Positions 23,799 to 31,844 of a stretch of 64,000 nucleotides of DNA are shown here, piece after piece; the first letter of the stretch is position 1; the number at the start of each line of letters is the position of its first letter. The notes beneath the pieces are model-generated. The model was not told the DNA's origin. It saw only the letters and a program-made list of their open reading frames with translations, and did no database searches. Position numbers and translations under genes: made by a program. This DNA is from Polyangiaceae bacterium (GTDB taxonomy: Bacteria > Myxococcota_A > Polyangia > Polyangiales > Polyangiaceae). Location: positions 19,800-83,799 of the forward strand of contig JABFXY010000034.1 in the NCBI GenBank assembly GCA_013361525.1. The letters are read 5' to 3'.

Positions 23799-24989
23799 TC
23801 ACCGAACGATCCCGCGTCGCTTCAGATCCTCGATCGAGGACCCATTCATTCCGAGAACGCTCGCGAGGACGTCGCCCGTGTGCGCGCCGATCTCCGGCCC
23901 CGCCCATTGTGTCCGTCCCGGTGTATCGAGCAGCTTCGGTGCGATCGACGGTAGCTCGAACGTCCTTCCCTCGGCGTCGGCTGGCTCCCACAAGCCGCGC
24001 GCGACGAAATGGGGATCGTCCGCGATCGCTGCGGCATCGTTGACCGCGCCCGCGGGAATGCCGGCATCGAGCAACGTCGCGACGGCGTCCGTGACTGGGC
24101 GGTTCGCCGTCCACGCGCAGACGGCGGCATCGATCTCCTGCGCCCGAAGGACACGCCCGCGATTCGTCGCGAGATCGGCTTCGGCGGCGAGATCGGCGCG
24201 ACCGACGAGCGTCATCAGCTTGCGAAAGAGCCCATCGGTATTTGCGCCGACGACGACGTGATGACCATCGCTACAGACATACGCATTCGAAGGGACGACG
24301 CCGGTGATCGTCGGACCCGATGGCCCGCGCACGATCCCGAGCGAGCGATATTCGGGCAACACCGACTCCATCACGTTGAGGATCGACTCGGTGAGCGCGA
24401 CGTCGACGACCTGCCCGCGACCGGACTTCTCGCGGTGTAGAAGCGCGAGGAGCACGCCGATCATCGCGTGAAGGCCGCCGAGCGTGTCGCCGAGCGAGAG
24501 ATTGGTCCGTACGGCGGGCTGCCCGGGCATGCCGGTGATATGCCGCAGGCCCGCCGCGGCCTCGCAGACCGAAGCGAAGCCTGGGCGCTGGCGGTACGGA
24601 CCGGTTTGGCCGAACCCGGAGACGCGCACGAAGACGAGCCGAGGATTTTCTGCGAGCAGCGCCTCAGGCCCGAGGCCCCAACTTTCGAGCGTCGTCGGGC
24701 GGAAGTTCTCGACGAGCACATCGGTCTTCTTCGCGAGGTCGCGAACGAGCCCACGGCCCTCATCGGTGCGCAGATCGACCGCGATGCAGCGCTTGTTTCG
24801 CGCGAGGCTCCGCCACCAGACGCTCGTATCGCCATCCATGCCGCGCCACGTGCGGATCGGGTCACCCGAGGGCGGCTCGACCTTGATCACGTCCGCGCCG
24901 AAATACGCGAGCATCGTCCCGGCGAACGGCCCCGCGAGCAGCTGCCCCAGCTCCAGAACCTTCAGACCATCGAGAGGCCGCTCCGTCAC
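23799..24989 (-). CDS. CaiB/BaiF family CoA-transferase (family III)
   Basis: A 396-residue enzyme that moves CoA between carboxylic acids. Family III signatures are seen: N-terminal LDGLKVLELGQLLAGPFAGTMLAYFGADVIKVEPP, the VENFRPTTLESWGLG substrate stretch, and LSLGDTLGG holding the catalytic Asp that carries the acyl-CoA anhydride. GTG at 24989 is preferred, since the codons further upstream read into non-family sequence. First gene of a two-gene operon with the 2-hydroxyacid dehydrogenase; an ACBP is next to the operon's far end. Confidence 0.92.
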   Translation of the reverse strand: MTERPLDGLKVLELGQLLAGPFAGTMLAYFGADVIKVEPPSGDPIRTWRGMDGDTSVWWRSLARNKRCIAVDLRTDEGRGLVRDLAKKTDVLVENFRPTTLESWGLGPEALLAENPRLVFVRVSGFGQTGPYRQRPGFASVCEAAAGLRHITGMPGQPAVRTNLSLGDTLGGLHAMIGVLLALLHREKSGRGQVVDVALTESILNVMESVLPEYRSLGIVRGPSGPTITGVVPSNAYVCSDGHHVVVGANTDGLFRKLMTLVGRADLAAEADLATNRGRVLRAQEIDAAVCAWTANRPVTDAVATLLDAGIPAGAVNDAAAIADDPHFVARGLWEPADAEGRTFELPSIAPKLLDTPGRTQWAGPEIGAHTGDVLASVLGMNGSSIEDLKRRGIVR

Positions 24990-25112
24990 GGCGCCCAGGG
25001 TAGCAAGCCATCCAGCTCGACGAAGCCGTGTCAGTGCCGCGCGGTTCGGCCCGTCTTCACGGTCGCCGTCCTCGAAGAAACGAAATCGAGGAGGCGACGA
25101 CGAAACCGGTCC

Positions 25113-25141
25113 TTGACACGACGTCTCGTTCCGACCATGGT
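25113..25141 (+). promoter_or_regulatory. putative sigma-70 promoter for tRNA-Pro
   Basis: TTGACA at 25113-25118, a 17-bp spacer and CATGGT at 25136-25141 stand upstream of the tRNA; expected start near 25148, about 44 bases before the mature 5' end. The -35 is perfect. The -10 keeps only the most conserved A and T. Confidence 0.4.
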
Positions 25142-25191
25142 GCGCCGTCGCCGCGACAAGCGGCCTCGAAAGAGGACGCATGCGTAGGCTC

Positions 25192-25265
25192 CGGGGCGTA
25201 GCGCAGCCTGGTAGCGCACCTGGTTCGGGACCAGGGAGTCGGAGGTTCAAATCCTCTCGCCCCGA
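25192..25265 (+). tRNA. tRNA-Pro, anticodon CGG
   Basis: A 74-base cloverleaf: acceptor stem CGGGGCG with CGCCCCG, D-arm GCGCAGCCTGGTAGCGC, anticodon stem CCTGG/CCAGG with loop TTCGGGA (anticodon CGG at 25226-25228), T-arm GGAGGTTCAAATCCTCT, discriminator A. The 3' CCA is not encoded. The last 19 bases are also found 102 bp downstream (see repeat). Confidence 0.95.
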
Positions 25266-25315
25266 CTCTTGTCTCGCAGCATAGCTGCTCGAGGCATGTT
25301 CGTTTCTTCGGCCGA

Positions 25316-25343
25316 CCCTGTACTTCGCTTCGCTCGTACAGGG
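25316..25343. repeat. hairpin between the two copies of the tRNA 3' end
   Basis: Perfect 8-bp stem CCCTGTAC (25316-25323) with GTACAGGG (25336-25343) around a 12-base loop of CTTCG-like repeats; flanking bases extend the pairing with one bulge. It may be a transcribed structure or relic of an inserted element. No T-tract follows, so it is not a classical terminator. Confidence 0.55.
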
Positions 25344-25348
25344 CTCGG

Positions 25349-25368
25349 TCAAATCCTCTCGCCCCGAC
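25349..25368 (+). repeat. duplicated 3' end of tRNA-Pro (attachment-site-like direct repeat)
   Basis: Twenty bases (TCAAATCCTCTCGCCCCGAC) at 25349-25368 are identical to 25247-25266, the 3' part of the tRNA-Pro T-arm and acceptor stem. The spacing of 102 bp is far smaller than a usual island. This could be a relic of an att site after near-complete loss of an integrated element, or of slippage. No integrase gene is nearby. Confidence 0.8.
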
Positions 25369-25383
25369 AAGATAGTGAAAATT

Positions 25384-25404
25384 GCCGCGGAAACGCGGCT
25401 TTTT
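25384..25404 (+). terminator. rho-independent terminator after tRNA-Pro
   Basis: Perfect 6-bp stem GCCGCG (25384-25389) and CGCGGC (25394-25399), GAAA tetraloop (25390-25393), followed by a T5 run. It is preceded by an A4 tract, giving a weak reverse terminator as well. It would end transcription of the tRNA. Confidence 0.85.
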
Positions 25405-25459
25405 CCGTTTGTGGCGCGCCCGCGCTCGGGCGCGAGCTACTCGCGCAAAAGGTTGCCGC

Positions 25460-25777
25460 TCACTCGGGAAAGCAGGCGTTGAGCTCCGCGCAGGCAGGTA
25501 AATCGACGGCGCAGAGGTCGGCGGCGAACTGGACGATGCAGGTCTCGCCCTGAGCCACGGTGGCTGTGCAGCCGGGATCCAACGCGTCGAAATCGCTGAC
25601 GCAGCCATCCACGGTCCCCACGGTGATCGTGAATCCGTCGCCCTCCTTGACGGTGCCGGGACCGCCCTCTTCGGCGATGAGCCACTCGCAGAAGGTGCGC
25701 TGGTCCTCGGCAGTCAGGCTACCGATGGTCGCGTCGTTGGCGACCCAGTCATGCACAATCGCCGAGCGGAGTCGCAT
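25460..25777 (-). CDS. short Cys-containing protein, probably lacking its signal peptide
   Basis: A 105-residue protein of unknown function with six Cys and the pattern SLTAEDQRTFCEWL...DGCVSDF...PGCTATVAQGETC...LCAVDLPACAELNAC. This resembles the mature part of disulfide-rich myxobacterial lipoproteins, which normally carry an N-terminal signal and lipobox; here an in-frame stop lies two codons before the Met and no signal is present. The gene is therefore probably 5'-truncated or started by an unusual codon. It ends 56 bases after the terminator that follows tRNA-Pro. Low confidence that it is expressed. Confidence 0.45.
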   Translation of the reverse strand: MRLRSAIVHDWVANDATIGSLTAEDQRTFCEWLIAEEGGPGTVKEGDGFTITVGTVDGCVSDFDALDPGCTATVAQGETCIVQFAADLCAVDLPACAELNACFPE

Positions 25778-25963
25778 CCCTCAATGCTTCGCTCACAGCG
25801 GCCGTGGTGATGCGATCGCATGCATCGCAGACCGGGCCCGATCCTCCCGTTCGGCACGGCGCTGACACGCCACGAATGGCGCGATTCGTTCGCCGTGGCC
25901 GTACCGTCACATCATTCGACATCCAACGATTCGCCCCCCCGATATATGGGCTCGCGATTTACG

Positions 25964-26422
25964 TCACGACGGTTTCGCCCCGTTGCTCCGTGCCTCCATC
26001 GCCTTGATGCTCTTCTCGAACGACTTGGCAAAGATGCCTTTGCCGACGGTTCCGACGACCGCTTCGAGCAGCTTGCCTTTGATGTTCTTGCCCTCTCGCA
26101 CCACGACGAGGTCCACCTCGGTCATCCCGTCGGGAAGCTCCTTCAAGGTGTACGTGTGGCTCGAGTCACCACCCCAGAAGTTCGAATCGGTGGTCTTGAG
26201 AACGATGTGCTTGGGGTCGGTCCAGTCGTAATCCAGGCGCTCCCAGATCCCGCTCGATCCTTCGGTGACGTCGGCGTGCCCGGGACTCTGTCCGTGCACC
26301 TTCGTGTATTCGTTGCTGCTGCGCTCGAAGATCTCGGCACGGCCGGGCCCAAAGTCGGTCAGCCCTGCGAGGAATTGCGCCGGCGTCAGGGTGGTCGTCT
26401 GGTTGAGGTGGATTGTGGCCAT
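25964..26422 (-). CDS. SRPBCC (START-like) family protein
   Basis: A 152-residue protein of the SRPBCC helix-grip superfamily (polyketide cyclase/dehydrase-type): long N-terminal strand and helix (MATIHLNQTTTLTPAQFLAGLTDF), beta sheet with Trp/His-containing strands (IWERLDYDWTDPKHIVL and SSHTYTLKELPDG) and a C-terminal helix (GIFAKSFEKSIKAMEARSNG). Members hold hydrophobic ligands. ATG at 26422 has a GGAGGAGC ribosome-binding site. It lies downstream of the tetR gene (110 bp gap) on the same strand, so the two may be one unit. Confidence 0.82.
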   Translation of the reverse strand: MATIHLNQTTTLTPAQFLAGLTDFGPGRAEIFERSSNEYTKVHGQSPGHADVTEGSSGIWERLDYDWTDPKHIVLKTTDSNFWGGDSSHTYTLKELPDGMTEVDLVVVREGKNIKGKLLEAVVGTVGKGIFAKSFEKSIKAMEARSNGAKPS

Positions 26423-26532
26423 TTGCGTGCTCCTCCCGCGGGGTGGTCGACCGCTCATCGGAGGTCGTCCCCGTCGTTGAGTAGAACAAGAATCGCGCCA
26501 TTACGTCGTCCGAGCGCTCGCTAACGAGACGA

Positions 26533-27246
26533 TCAGCGCTCGGCGCCGGAAGCAATCCGCTCGAGGAGCTCTTCGAGGAGCGACCGCTCGCCCTTCGTCA
26601 ACACAGCCGTGTCGTCGAGAGACGCACGCAATGCAATGGCCGCCCCGCGCACGCCGGAGCTCGGCGTTGCAATGGCCTCGCCGCAGATGGCGGTGATGGC
26701 TGCCTCGCGCGCGAGCTCCGACAAACCGAGGTCGCGATTGGGCTCGGCCTCTTCGAGGAGCGTCTTCACGATGCCGATGCACACGGACTGAAGGAGCGCG
26801 AGCGCACGCTCTTCGGTGACGCGGAGCCTGCCGGCGGCGGCGATGCGCCGTATGCGTCGCCGCAAGACATCCATCCCCGCGAGGGTCGCCGGCGAGGCTT
26901 CGCCGGGCCGGACGTCGCGGCTCATGAGCGCGAAGAGCTCGGGGTGGGTGAGCCCGAACGCGACATGCGTATCCCAGCCTTCACGCAGGTCGTCGACCGG
27001 ATCGGGATGTGGTTTGCGCTTCGCCTTCTTCGCGACGTACGTGGCGACCGCATGCTCGGCGACCGCGTCGAGCAGGCCTTGTTTGTCGCCGAAGAATCGG
27101 TAGATGGTCGGCGCCTGCACCGACGCAGCGGCCGCGACCGCGCGCGTCGTCGCTGCATCACGCCCGCCCTCGGCGATGAGACGAGCCGCCGCCACCACGA
27201 TGCGCTCGCGCACGTCCTCACGTTCCTCGGGCTCGGCTTTGCTCAT
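26533..27246 (-). CDS. TetR-family repressor
   Basis: A 237-residue regulator with an N-terminal HTH ([48 protein letters not shown] is the TetR pattern, about residues 14-60) and a helical ligand-binding domain. MSKAEP at 27246 is the best start. It is divergent from a reductase gene at 27363, and the intergenic region contains two operator-like dyads (27300-27337). This is the usual arrangement for a repressor of its own gene and its neighbour. The inducer is unknown. Confidence 0.93.
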   Translation of the reverse strand: MSKAEPEEREDVRERIVVAAARLIAEGGRDAATTRAVAAAASVQAPTIYRFFGDKQGLLDAVAEHAVATYVAKKAKRKPHPDPVDDLREGWDTHVAFGLTHPELFALMSRDVRPGEASPATLAGMDVLRRRIRRIAAAGRLRVTEERALALLQSVCIGIVKTLLEEAEPNRDLGLSELAREAAITAICGEAIATPSSGVRGAAIALRASLDDTAVLTKGERSLLEELLERIASGAER

Positions 27247-27299
27247 CGAACGACGCTCACGGGCGATTCCTATCACCGCTCGCTCGGTTGCATGCGCGT

Positions 27300-27337
27300 G
27301 TTATCAATGATACCACTTAACGGTTACCACCGATAAC
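27300..27337. promoter_or_regulatory. two operator-like dyads in the tetR/reductase intergenic region
   Basis: Two 15-bp dyads share the pattern GTTAYC-N3-GATAMC: GTTATCAATGATACC (27300-27314) and GTTACCACCGATAAC (27323-27337). Start-to-start distance is 23 bp, about two helical turns. The outer ends of the pair also form a larger inverted repeat (GTGTTATC...GATAACAC). They lie in the 116 bp between divergent tetR and reductase genes, upstream of the AGGAG ribosome-binding site, fitting binding sites of the encoded repressor. Confidence 0.68.
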
Positions 27338-27362
27338 ACACAGTCGCCACAGGAGCAGAGCC

Positions 27363-28229
27363 ATGATCATCGTCACCGGGGCCACCGGCCAGCTCGGCCG
27401 CGCCATCGTCCGAGCCCTCGTCCAACGTCGTCCCTCGGCAGAGGTGGGGGCGAGCGCACGGGACGTGGAGAAAGCCGCCGACCTCGCCGCACTCGGCGTC
27501 CGCGTTCGGCAGGCAGACTTCGAGAGCCCTGCGTCCCTATCCCACGCATTCGAGGGTGCGTCGCAGGTCCTGCTGGTCTCTTCGAATGCGAGGGCGCACG
27601 GCGGGGACCCCCTCGCCCAGCACCGCAATGCGATCGAGGCGGCGCGATCGGCCGGCGCGGGCCGGGTGCTCTACACGAGTCATATGGCGGGGAGCCGGAC
27701 GTCGGCCTTTCCCCCGATGCGCGATCACGCCGCGACGGAGGAGATGCTCGCGTCCTCGGGTCTCGCGTGGACGTCGCTCCGCAACGGCTTCTATGCGCAA
27801 AGCGGCCTGATGATGCTCGGCGAGGCGCTGAAGACGGGCGAGCTCGCCCTGCCGGAAGAAGGAAAAGTCTCGTGGACGGCACACGCCGACCTGGCCGAGG
27901 CGGCCGCCGCCGTTCTCTGCGAGGAGGGTCGCTTCGACGGACCAACCCCGCCACTCACCGGGTCGGAAGCGCTCTCCCTCGCCGAGCTCTCGACGATCGC
28001 CGCCGACCTGCAACGCAAGCCGCTTCGACGCGTGTTTCTCACCGACGATCAACACCGTACGAAGCTCGCGGCGCGGGGTCTTCCTCCCGCCGTCGCCGAA
28101 ATCGCTATGGGCTTCTTCGTCGCGAGCCGGCGCGGTGAGTTCGTCGCCGTGGACCCGACGCTCGAGAAGCTGATTGGGCGCCCGCCGGTTCGAATGAAAG
28201 ACTTCGTGGCTCAGGAGATCGACCGTTGA
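27363..28229 (+). CDS. NmrA-like NAD(P)-binding reductase
   Basis: A 288-residue atypical short-chain dehydrogenase/NmrA-type protein (as in quinone reductase QorB/YtfG): N-terminal dinucleotide loop TGATGQLGR at residues 5-13, second strand VRQADFESPASL, SSNA and YTSHMAGS near the cofactor, and a C-terminal FLTDDQHRTKLAARGLP region. Start ATG at 27363 has an AGGAG ribosome-binding site. It is divergent from a TetR gene and likely under its control through the two dyads. Such enzymes reduce quinones or other electrophiles; actual substrate unknown. Confidence 0.92.
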   Translation: MIIVTGATGQLGRAIVRALVQRRPSAEVGASARDVEKAADLAALGVRVRQADFESPASLSHAFEGASQVLLVSSNARAHGGDPLAQHRNAIEAARSAGAGRVLYTSHMAGSRTSAFPPMRDHAATEEMLASSGLAWTSLRNGFYAQSGLMMLGEALKTGELALPEEGKVSWTAHADLAEAAAAVLCEEGRFDGPTPPLTGSEALSLAELSTIAADLQRKPLRRVFLTDDQHRTKLAARGLPPAVAEIAMGFFVASRRGEFVAVDPTLEKLIGRPPVRMKDFVAQEIDR

Positions 28230-28237
28230 CGTTTCGC

Positions 28238-29026
28238 TCACGCAGAAAACGGAAGCAACCACGACCGCACCGCCGACAGCACATTGCGCGGAGGCAAATC
28301 CGCGAGCCCGACAACGACGGCTTCGGCGTGCGTATTCGCGCGGACCGTTCCGTGGAGACGGTCCCATAGCGAAAATACCAAGCCGAAATTCGAGTCGAGC
28401 TCGGCAGGCTCGATCGAATGGTGGATGCCGTGTGTACGGGGCGTGGTGACGATCTTCGACAGCCGCGTATCGACACCGTCGCCGAGATCGATGTTCGAAT
28501 GATGAAACAGGGCGGCGAGAAGGAGCGCGACCTCGTACGCGAGCGCGAGACGTGGGCCGACCCCTGCGAGCGCAACCTGGAGGCACCGTCCGGGAATGGT
28601 CAAGAGGACCTCGCCGGGGTGGAAGCGAACGGCGGTCGTCGCGTCGACGTCGATGTCTGCGTGGTGCGCCCGATGGAATCGCCAGAGCAGCGGCCAATGA
28701 TGGTCGGCTCGGTGCAGCCAATACATCGCGTAGTCGAGGACGAGGAACCCGACGAGGAGTCCCGCGGGCCCACGAAGGCGGGTCCACCGTAGAACGCCGA
28801 AGCCGCGTCGCTCGGCTGCGCACGCAGTCGCGACCATGGCGGGTGCGAGCACGAGCCGGATCGCCAGCGCGGCTCCGAGCGCGAAGGAGGCATTGATGGG
28901 GTATCGGTCGCGCCGCTCCACGACCCTGGGCCGAAGGGGCCGGCGCGCCTCGAGCACCGACGCGACCGCTCCCCAAGCGATCGCGAGCGGAGCGCCGACG
29001 AGGTCGGTGACGGTCAGACGGCGCAT
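28238..29026 (-). CDS. sterol desaturase/fatty-acid hydroxylase superfamily membrane protein
   Basis: A 262-residue integral membrane di-iron enzyme: several membrane helices and the His-box set HRADHH, HRAHH (about residues 105-121), HHSNID and HGIHH further on. This histidine cluster binds two irons in the C-4 sterol methyl oxidase/alkylglycerol monooxygenase/fatty-acid hydroxylase class. Lipid substrate unknown. It converges with the reductase gene (8 bp) and is unlikely to share its promoter. Confidence 0.9.
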   Translation of the reverse strand: MRRLTVTDLVGAPLAIAWGAVASVLEARRPLRPRVVERRDRYPINASFALGAALAIRLVLAPAMVATACAAERRGFGVLRWTRLRGPAGLLVGFLVLDYAMYWLHRADHHWPLLWRFHRAHHADIDVDATTAVRFHPGEVLLTIPGRCLQVALAGVGPRLALAYEVALLLAALFHHSNIDLGDGVDTRLSKIVTTPRTHGIHHSIEPAELDSNFGLVFSLWDRLHGTVRANTHAEAVVVGLADLPPRNVLSAVRSWLLPFSA

Positions 29027-29197
29027 GCCGCAGATCGAAGCATGGGGCGATCCAGCTGCGCTCCCACAGCCACATCAGCGACCGTACGTGCCTCGAATGT
29101 GGCGGCAAGCGTGCCTCGAACGGTCGTGCGCGATGGAACGGTCCCGTGACTCCGTAGGGATCGACATCCCCGTCGCAAACCACCGAGGAGGTGACTC

Positions 29198-29617
29198 TTG
29201 AGGTTTCTCGCAAAATCGATTCCCGTCGCGGCGTCGCTCGCCACGGCGCTCGCCCTCGTCGCGCTCGAGGCCCGGGCAGACCAGTGCATGGCCGTCAGCG
29301 CGACCCAAGCGGATCAGGCGGTATCGATCCTCAATCAGCAGAAGGATGTGCGCGAGCACTGCGCCCCCTGCAAAGACAACACGACGACCAGCTACATCGT
29401 GGACGTCGCCAGGCACGAAACCCGCGGCAAGAGCGGCGACCTTCACATCGTCACCGTCAAGGATGCGAAGGGAAAGGTGCACGAGCTCGACCTCGCGTAC
29501 ACGTACGTGCGCCTGAAGGGCGACACGAACAAGTTCACGAACCTCGCGGCCCTCGTCGGCTGCCCGGCAGAGGGTGTCCCCGCGCATATCGACGGAGCAG
29601 GAAATCATCTCGATTAG
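29198..29617 (+). CDS. small secreted protein, cysteine-containing
   Basis: A 139-residue protein starting with TTG (29198), preceded by GAGGAGGT at the right distance, which decides the start. Signal peptide MRFLAKSIPVAASLATALALVALEARA; mature chain with four Cys (QCMAV, HCAPC and GCPA), a beta-rich middle (TSYIVDVARHETR and DLHIVTVKDAKGKVHELDLAYTYVRL) and a Gly-rich end. Likely periplasmic or secreted. No family recognised. Confidence 0.75.
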   Translation: MRFLAKSIPVAASLATALALVALEARADQCMAVSATQADQAVSILNQQKDVREHCAPCKDNTTTSYIVDVARHETRGKSGDLHIVTVKDAKGKVHELDLAYTYVRLKGDTNKFTNLAALVGCPAEGVPAHIDGAGNHLD

Positions 29618-29791
29618 ATCGGCGGCCTCCTCGACGCGCGTGCGAACGGCGACGCGCGCTCGCGCGGAAGGTGCGTAGCGGACCATTGCGAAGAGTCGGT
29701 CGCAGATGGCAAAACGACGATGCCGTGTCTCGCAATTTCGCGCGATTCCTAATGGCAATAGCGTGGCAGCCCATTTGCACGGGCGCCGCGC

Positions 29792-30901
29792 ATGCCGGAC
29801 ATCCACGGGTATCGAGCCGCGCGGGCGCGGCTCGTCGAAGCCATCGCCGTCGCCATTGCCCTGGAAGGCTGCTGTCACGACGTCGTGCAACCGATCGGCG
29901 AGGAGTGCTTGGAGCTGCAAGACGCCGACGACGCGTGCCCGTCGGAGGATGAAGCCGCCGCGGCGCTCGAGGTCGAGCTCGTCCTCGCGCCGGGTGAGAA
30001 GTGGCCTGCGCGCGAATACGTCGACGGGAACACGACATACACGATTCCCGCGGAATGCTGCTACGAAGCGGCCGAGACGGCGCGGGAGTGTTGGGGCAGC
30101 AATTGCCACGGCTTTGGTCGGCCGCTCCTCGTCGGGCCGGTCGCGGCAAAGCCGGACGTTCGCGTCCGTGCAACCCAATGGGCGATCTCCGCGCGAACGT
30201 GCCCGCGCACCGACGAGCTGTCGCCGACGGCGCGCCGGTATCTCGGGAACGTATGGCTCGAGCGCGCCCTCGCCGAGCACGCGGCCGTGGCGTCGTTCGC
30301 AGTGTTCATAAGCGAGTTGCTGACGCTCGGCGCGCCTCCGTCGCTCCTCCGCGCGGCTCGCCTGGCCGGCGCGCAGGAGAGCGCGCACGCCGAGCTTTGC
30401 TTCGCCATTGCGAGCGCCTACGCCGGCGAAAGCTGGGAGGCGGCGCCTTGGGATCCGCCCAGGCCCGAAACGCCGGTATCGCCCGTGACGTTCACGGAGC
30501 GGTTGGTCATCGAAGGATGTTTCTCCGAGACCATCGGCGTCGCCGAGCTCGCGGCACGCGCGGCCCACGCGACCGATCGCGGCGTCCAGCGTGCGCTTCG
30601 CCGGCTCACCGCGGACGAGACAGGCCACGCCGCCCTCGCGTGGCGGACGCTTGCGTGGATCATTCGCGTTCATCCCGAGACGCGCGACGCGGCGGTCTCT
30701 GCACTTCGACGAGCCGCCGAAACGCTCGTCGTCACCGAAGGAGTCGGTGCTCGCAGCCCCGCGCTCGAAAAACACGGTGAGCTCTCTCGACCCGCTCGGG
30801 CGCGGATCCATCGCTCGGCCTTTGACGAAATCGTCATCCCCTCGGCGCGTCGAGCGGGATTGTTCGCGGGCACCATGAAACGGGATGAGGCGTTGCTGTG
30901 A
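29792..30901 (+). CDS. ferritin-like di-iron domain protein, second paralogue
   Basis: A 369-residue protein with a Cys-rich N-terminal region (LEGCCHDV..., then AECCYEAAETARECWGSNC and GRPLLVG) and a C-terminal ferritin-like four-helix domain. Candidate di-iron ligands: E in LAEHAAVASF, E/H in AQESAH, E in VIEGCFSE and E/H in ADETGH. It shares domain order and the CC...GRPL element with the protein at 2208-3497 but lacks that one's Thr-rich linker. A lipobox is not clear. Its stop overlaps the start of the next gene (GTGA, 4 bases), so an outer-membrane protein is made in a coupled way. Confidence 0.85.
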   Translation: MPDIHGYRAARARLVEAIAVAIALEGCCHDVVQPIGEECLELQDADDACPSEDEAAAALEVELVLAPGEKWPAREYVDGNTTYTIPAECCYEAAETARECWGSNCHGFGRPLLVGPVAAKPDVRVRATQWAISARTCPRTDELSPTARRYLGNVWLERALAEHAAVASFAVFISELLTLGAPPSLLRAARLAGAQESAHAELCFAIASAYAGESWEAAPWDPPRPETPVSPVTFTERLVIEGCFSETIGVAELAARAAHATDRGVQRALRRLTADETGHAALAWRTLAWIIRVHPETRDAAVSALRRAAETLVVTEGVGARSPALEKHGELSRPARARIHRSAFDEIVIPSARRAGLFAGTMKRDEALL

Positions 30902-31728
30902 CGACTCGAAGCGTCCTCCGCGCGTGCACCGCGTTCTTTTGCTTGTCGTCGTCGTTCCTGTTGTTGGCGAGCGACGCGCTCGGGCAAGACGCCCTTCCCC
31001 CGCCCTCTTCCGGCGCGACAGCCGCGGTACCCGCCCCGGCCGAAGCACCGCGAGCACCGGTTGTGGATCCGGCGTTTGCGGTCGGCTTCTCCGGAACCGC
31101 CGGGGTGGATTTTCTCTTCGGGCGGGCCCAATTCAACGAAGAGCTGAGGCGCCATGGGTACGAAGATCTCGGCGTCGCGACTGGGGCATTCGGGCTACGA
31201 GCCTCGGGCTTCATCCACGGCTGGGAGCTGTCGTTTGCGCCGAAATGGAAATACTGGAACGGCGCCGACGATCCGAGCCGCGGGCCGACGTTCAGCGGGG
31301 TGAGCCTCTACATGGAGGCGGCCTACGATCTACTTTCGCAGCAGGTCTTTACCTTCGCGCCGACGATCGGCTTCGGCTGGTCGCAGAGCTCTGTGTGCGT
31401 GCGTGGAAGCCCCGAAGACGTGCCGTCGAACCGGGGCCCGATGTTCTCCCAGGTGCTCGACCATCCTGGCAAAGAGTCCTGCCTCGAGACCGAAGCCGTG
31501 GTGATGCGCGGCGGGTTCGTCCTCGGCCTCGCGATCGAGAGCGACATGAGCACCGGCGGGGGCACGGTATTCGTCAATCTCCGCCCGACCTTCGAATGGC
31601 CGCTGCAGAGCTCGCGCTACACCGTCGAGTACACGGATCTGCCGGCGTTCAGTGGACCTCACATGCCACATCCCGGCTTCGGCCTCGTGTACGAAACTGG
31701 CATTGTCTTCGGCGGCGGCCGGCGCTGA
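30898..31728 (+). CDS. outer-membrane beta-barrel-like protein coupled to ferritin-like gene
   Basis: A 276-residue exported protein: signal peptide ending near ASDALGQ, a Pro/Ala-rich segment, then alternating strands rich in Gly, Phe, Tyr and Trp (GFGWSQSSVC, VFVNLRPTFEWPL and GFGLVYETGIVFGG). This points to an outer-membrane barrel of eight to ten strands. It starts inside the ferritin-like gene (GTGA overlap). Two Cys (VCVRGS and ESCLET) may pair. Function unknown. Confidence 0.8.
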   Translation: MTTRSVLRACTAFFCLSSSFLLLASDALGQDALPPPSSGATAAVPAPAEAPRAPVVDPAFAVGFSGTAGVDFLFGRAQFNEELRRHGYEDLGVATGAFGLRASGFIHGWELSFAPKWKYWNGADDPSRGPTFSGVSLYMEAAYDLLSQQVFTFAPTIGFGWSQSSVCVRGSPEDVPSNRGPMFSQVLDHPGKESCLETEAVVMRGGFVLGLAIESDMSTGGGTVFVNLRPTFEWPLQSSRYTVEYTDLPAFSGPHMPHPGFGLVYETGIVFGGGRR

Positions 31729-31844
31729 GCGCCTCGCCATTGCGTGGCGGAAGGCGTCGCTCTCGCTTCGCAATCGAAGGCGCACTCACTCGCCCATCGA
31801 CGCGTGGATGCGGACGACGTCGGAGCGTGTGCTAGAGCTTCGCC

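Noticed and set aside
24990..25370. N-terminal extension of the CaiB-type CoA-transferase into the tRNA region
   Set aside because: The upstream frame crosses the tRNA-Pro gene antisense and has no family sequence. GTG at 24989 gives the correct family N-terminus.
25192..25400. Integrated genomic island at tRNA-Pro
   Set aside because: A duplicated tRNA end is present but no integrase, phage or plasmid gene lies between or beside the copies, so an intact island is not supported. The scar interpretation is kept only as a finding.
29075..31057. A 660-codon minus-strand open frame covering the ferritin-like and secreted-protein genes
   Set aside because: It runs antisense to three well-supported genes with signal peptides, di-iron motifs and ribosome-binding sites. 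Its translation is low-complexity Arg-rich sequence with no domain, as expected for shadow frames in high-GC DNA.
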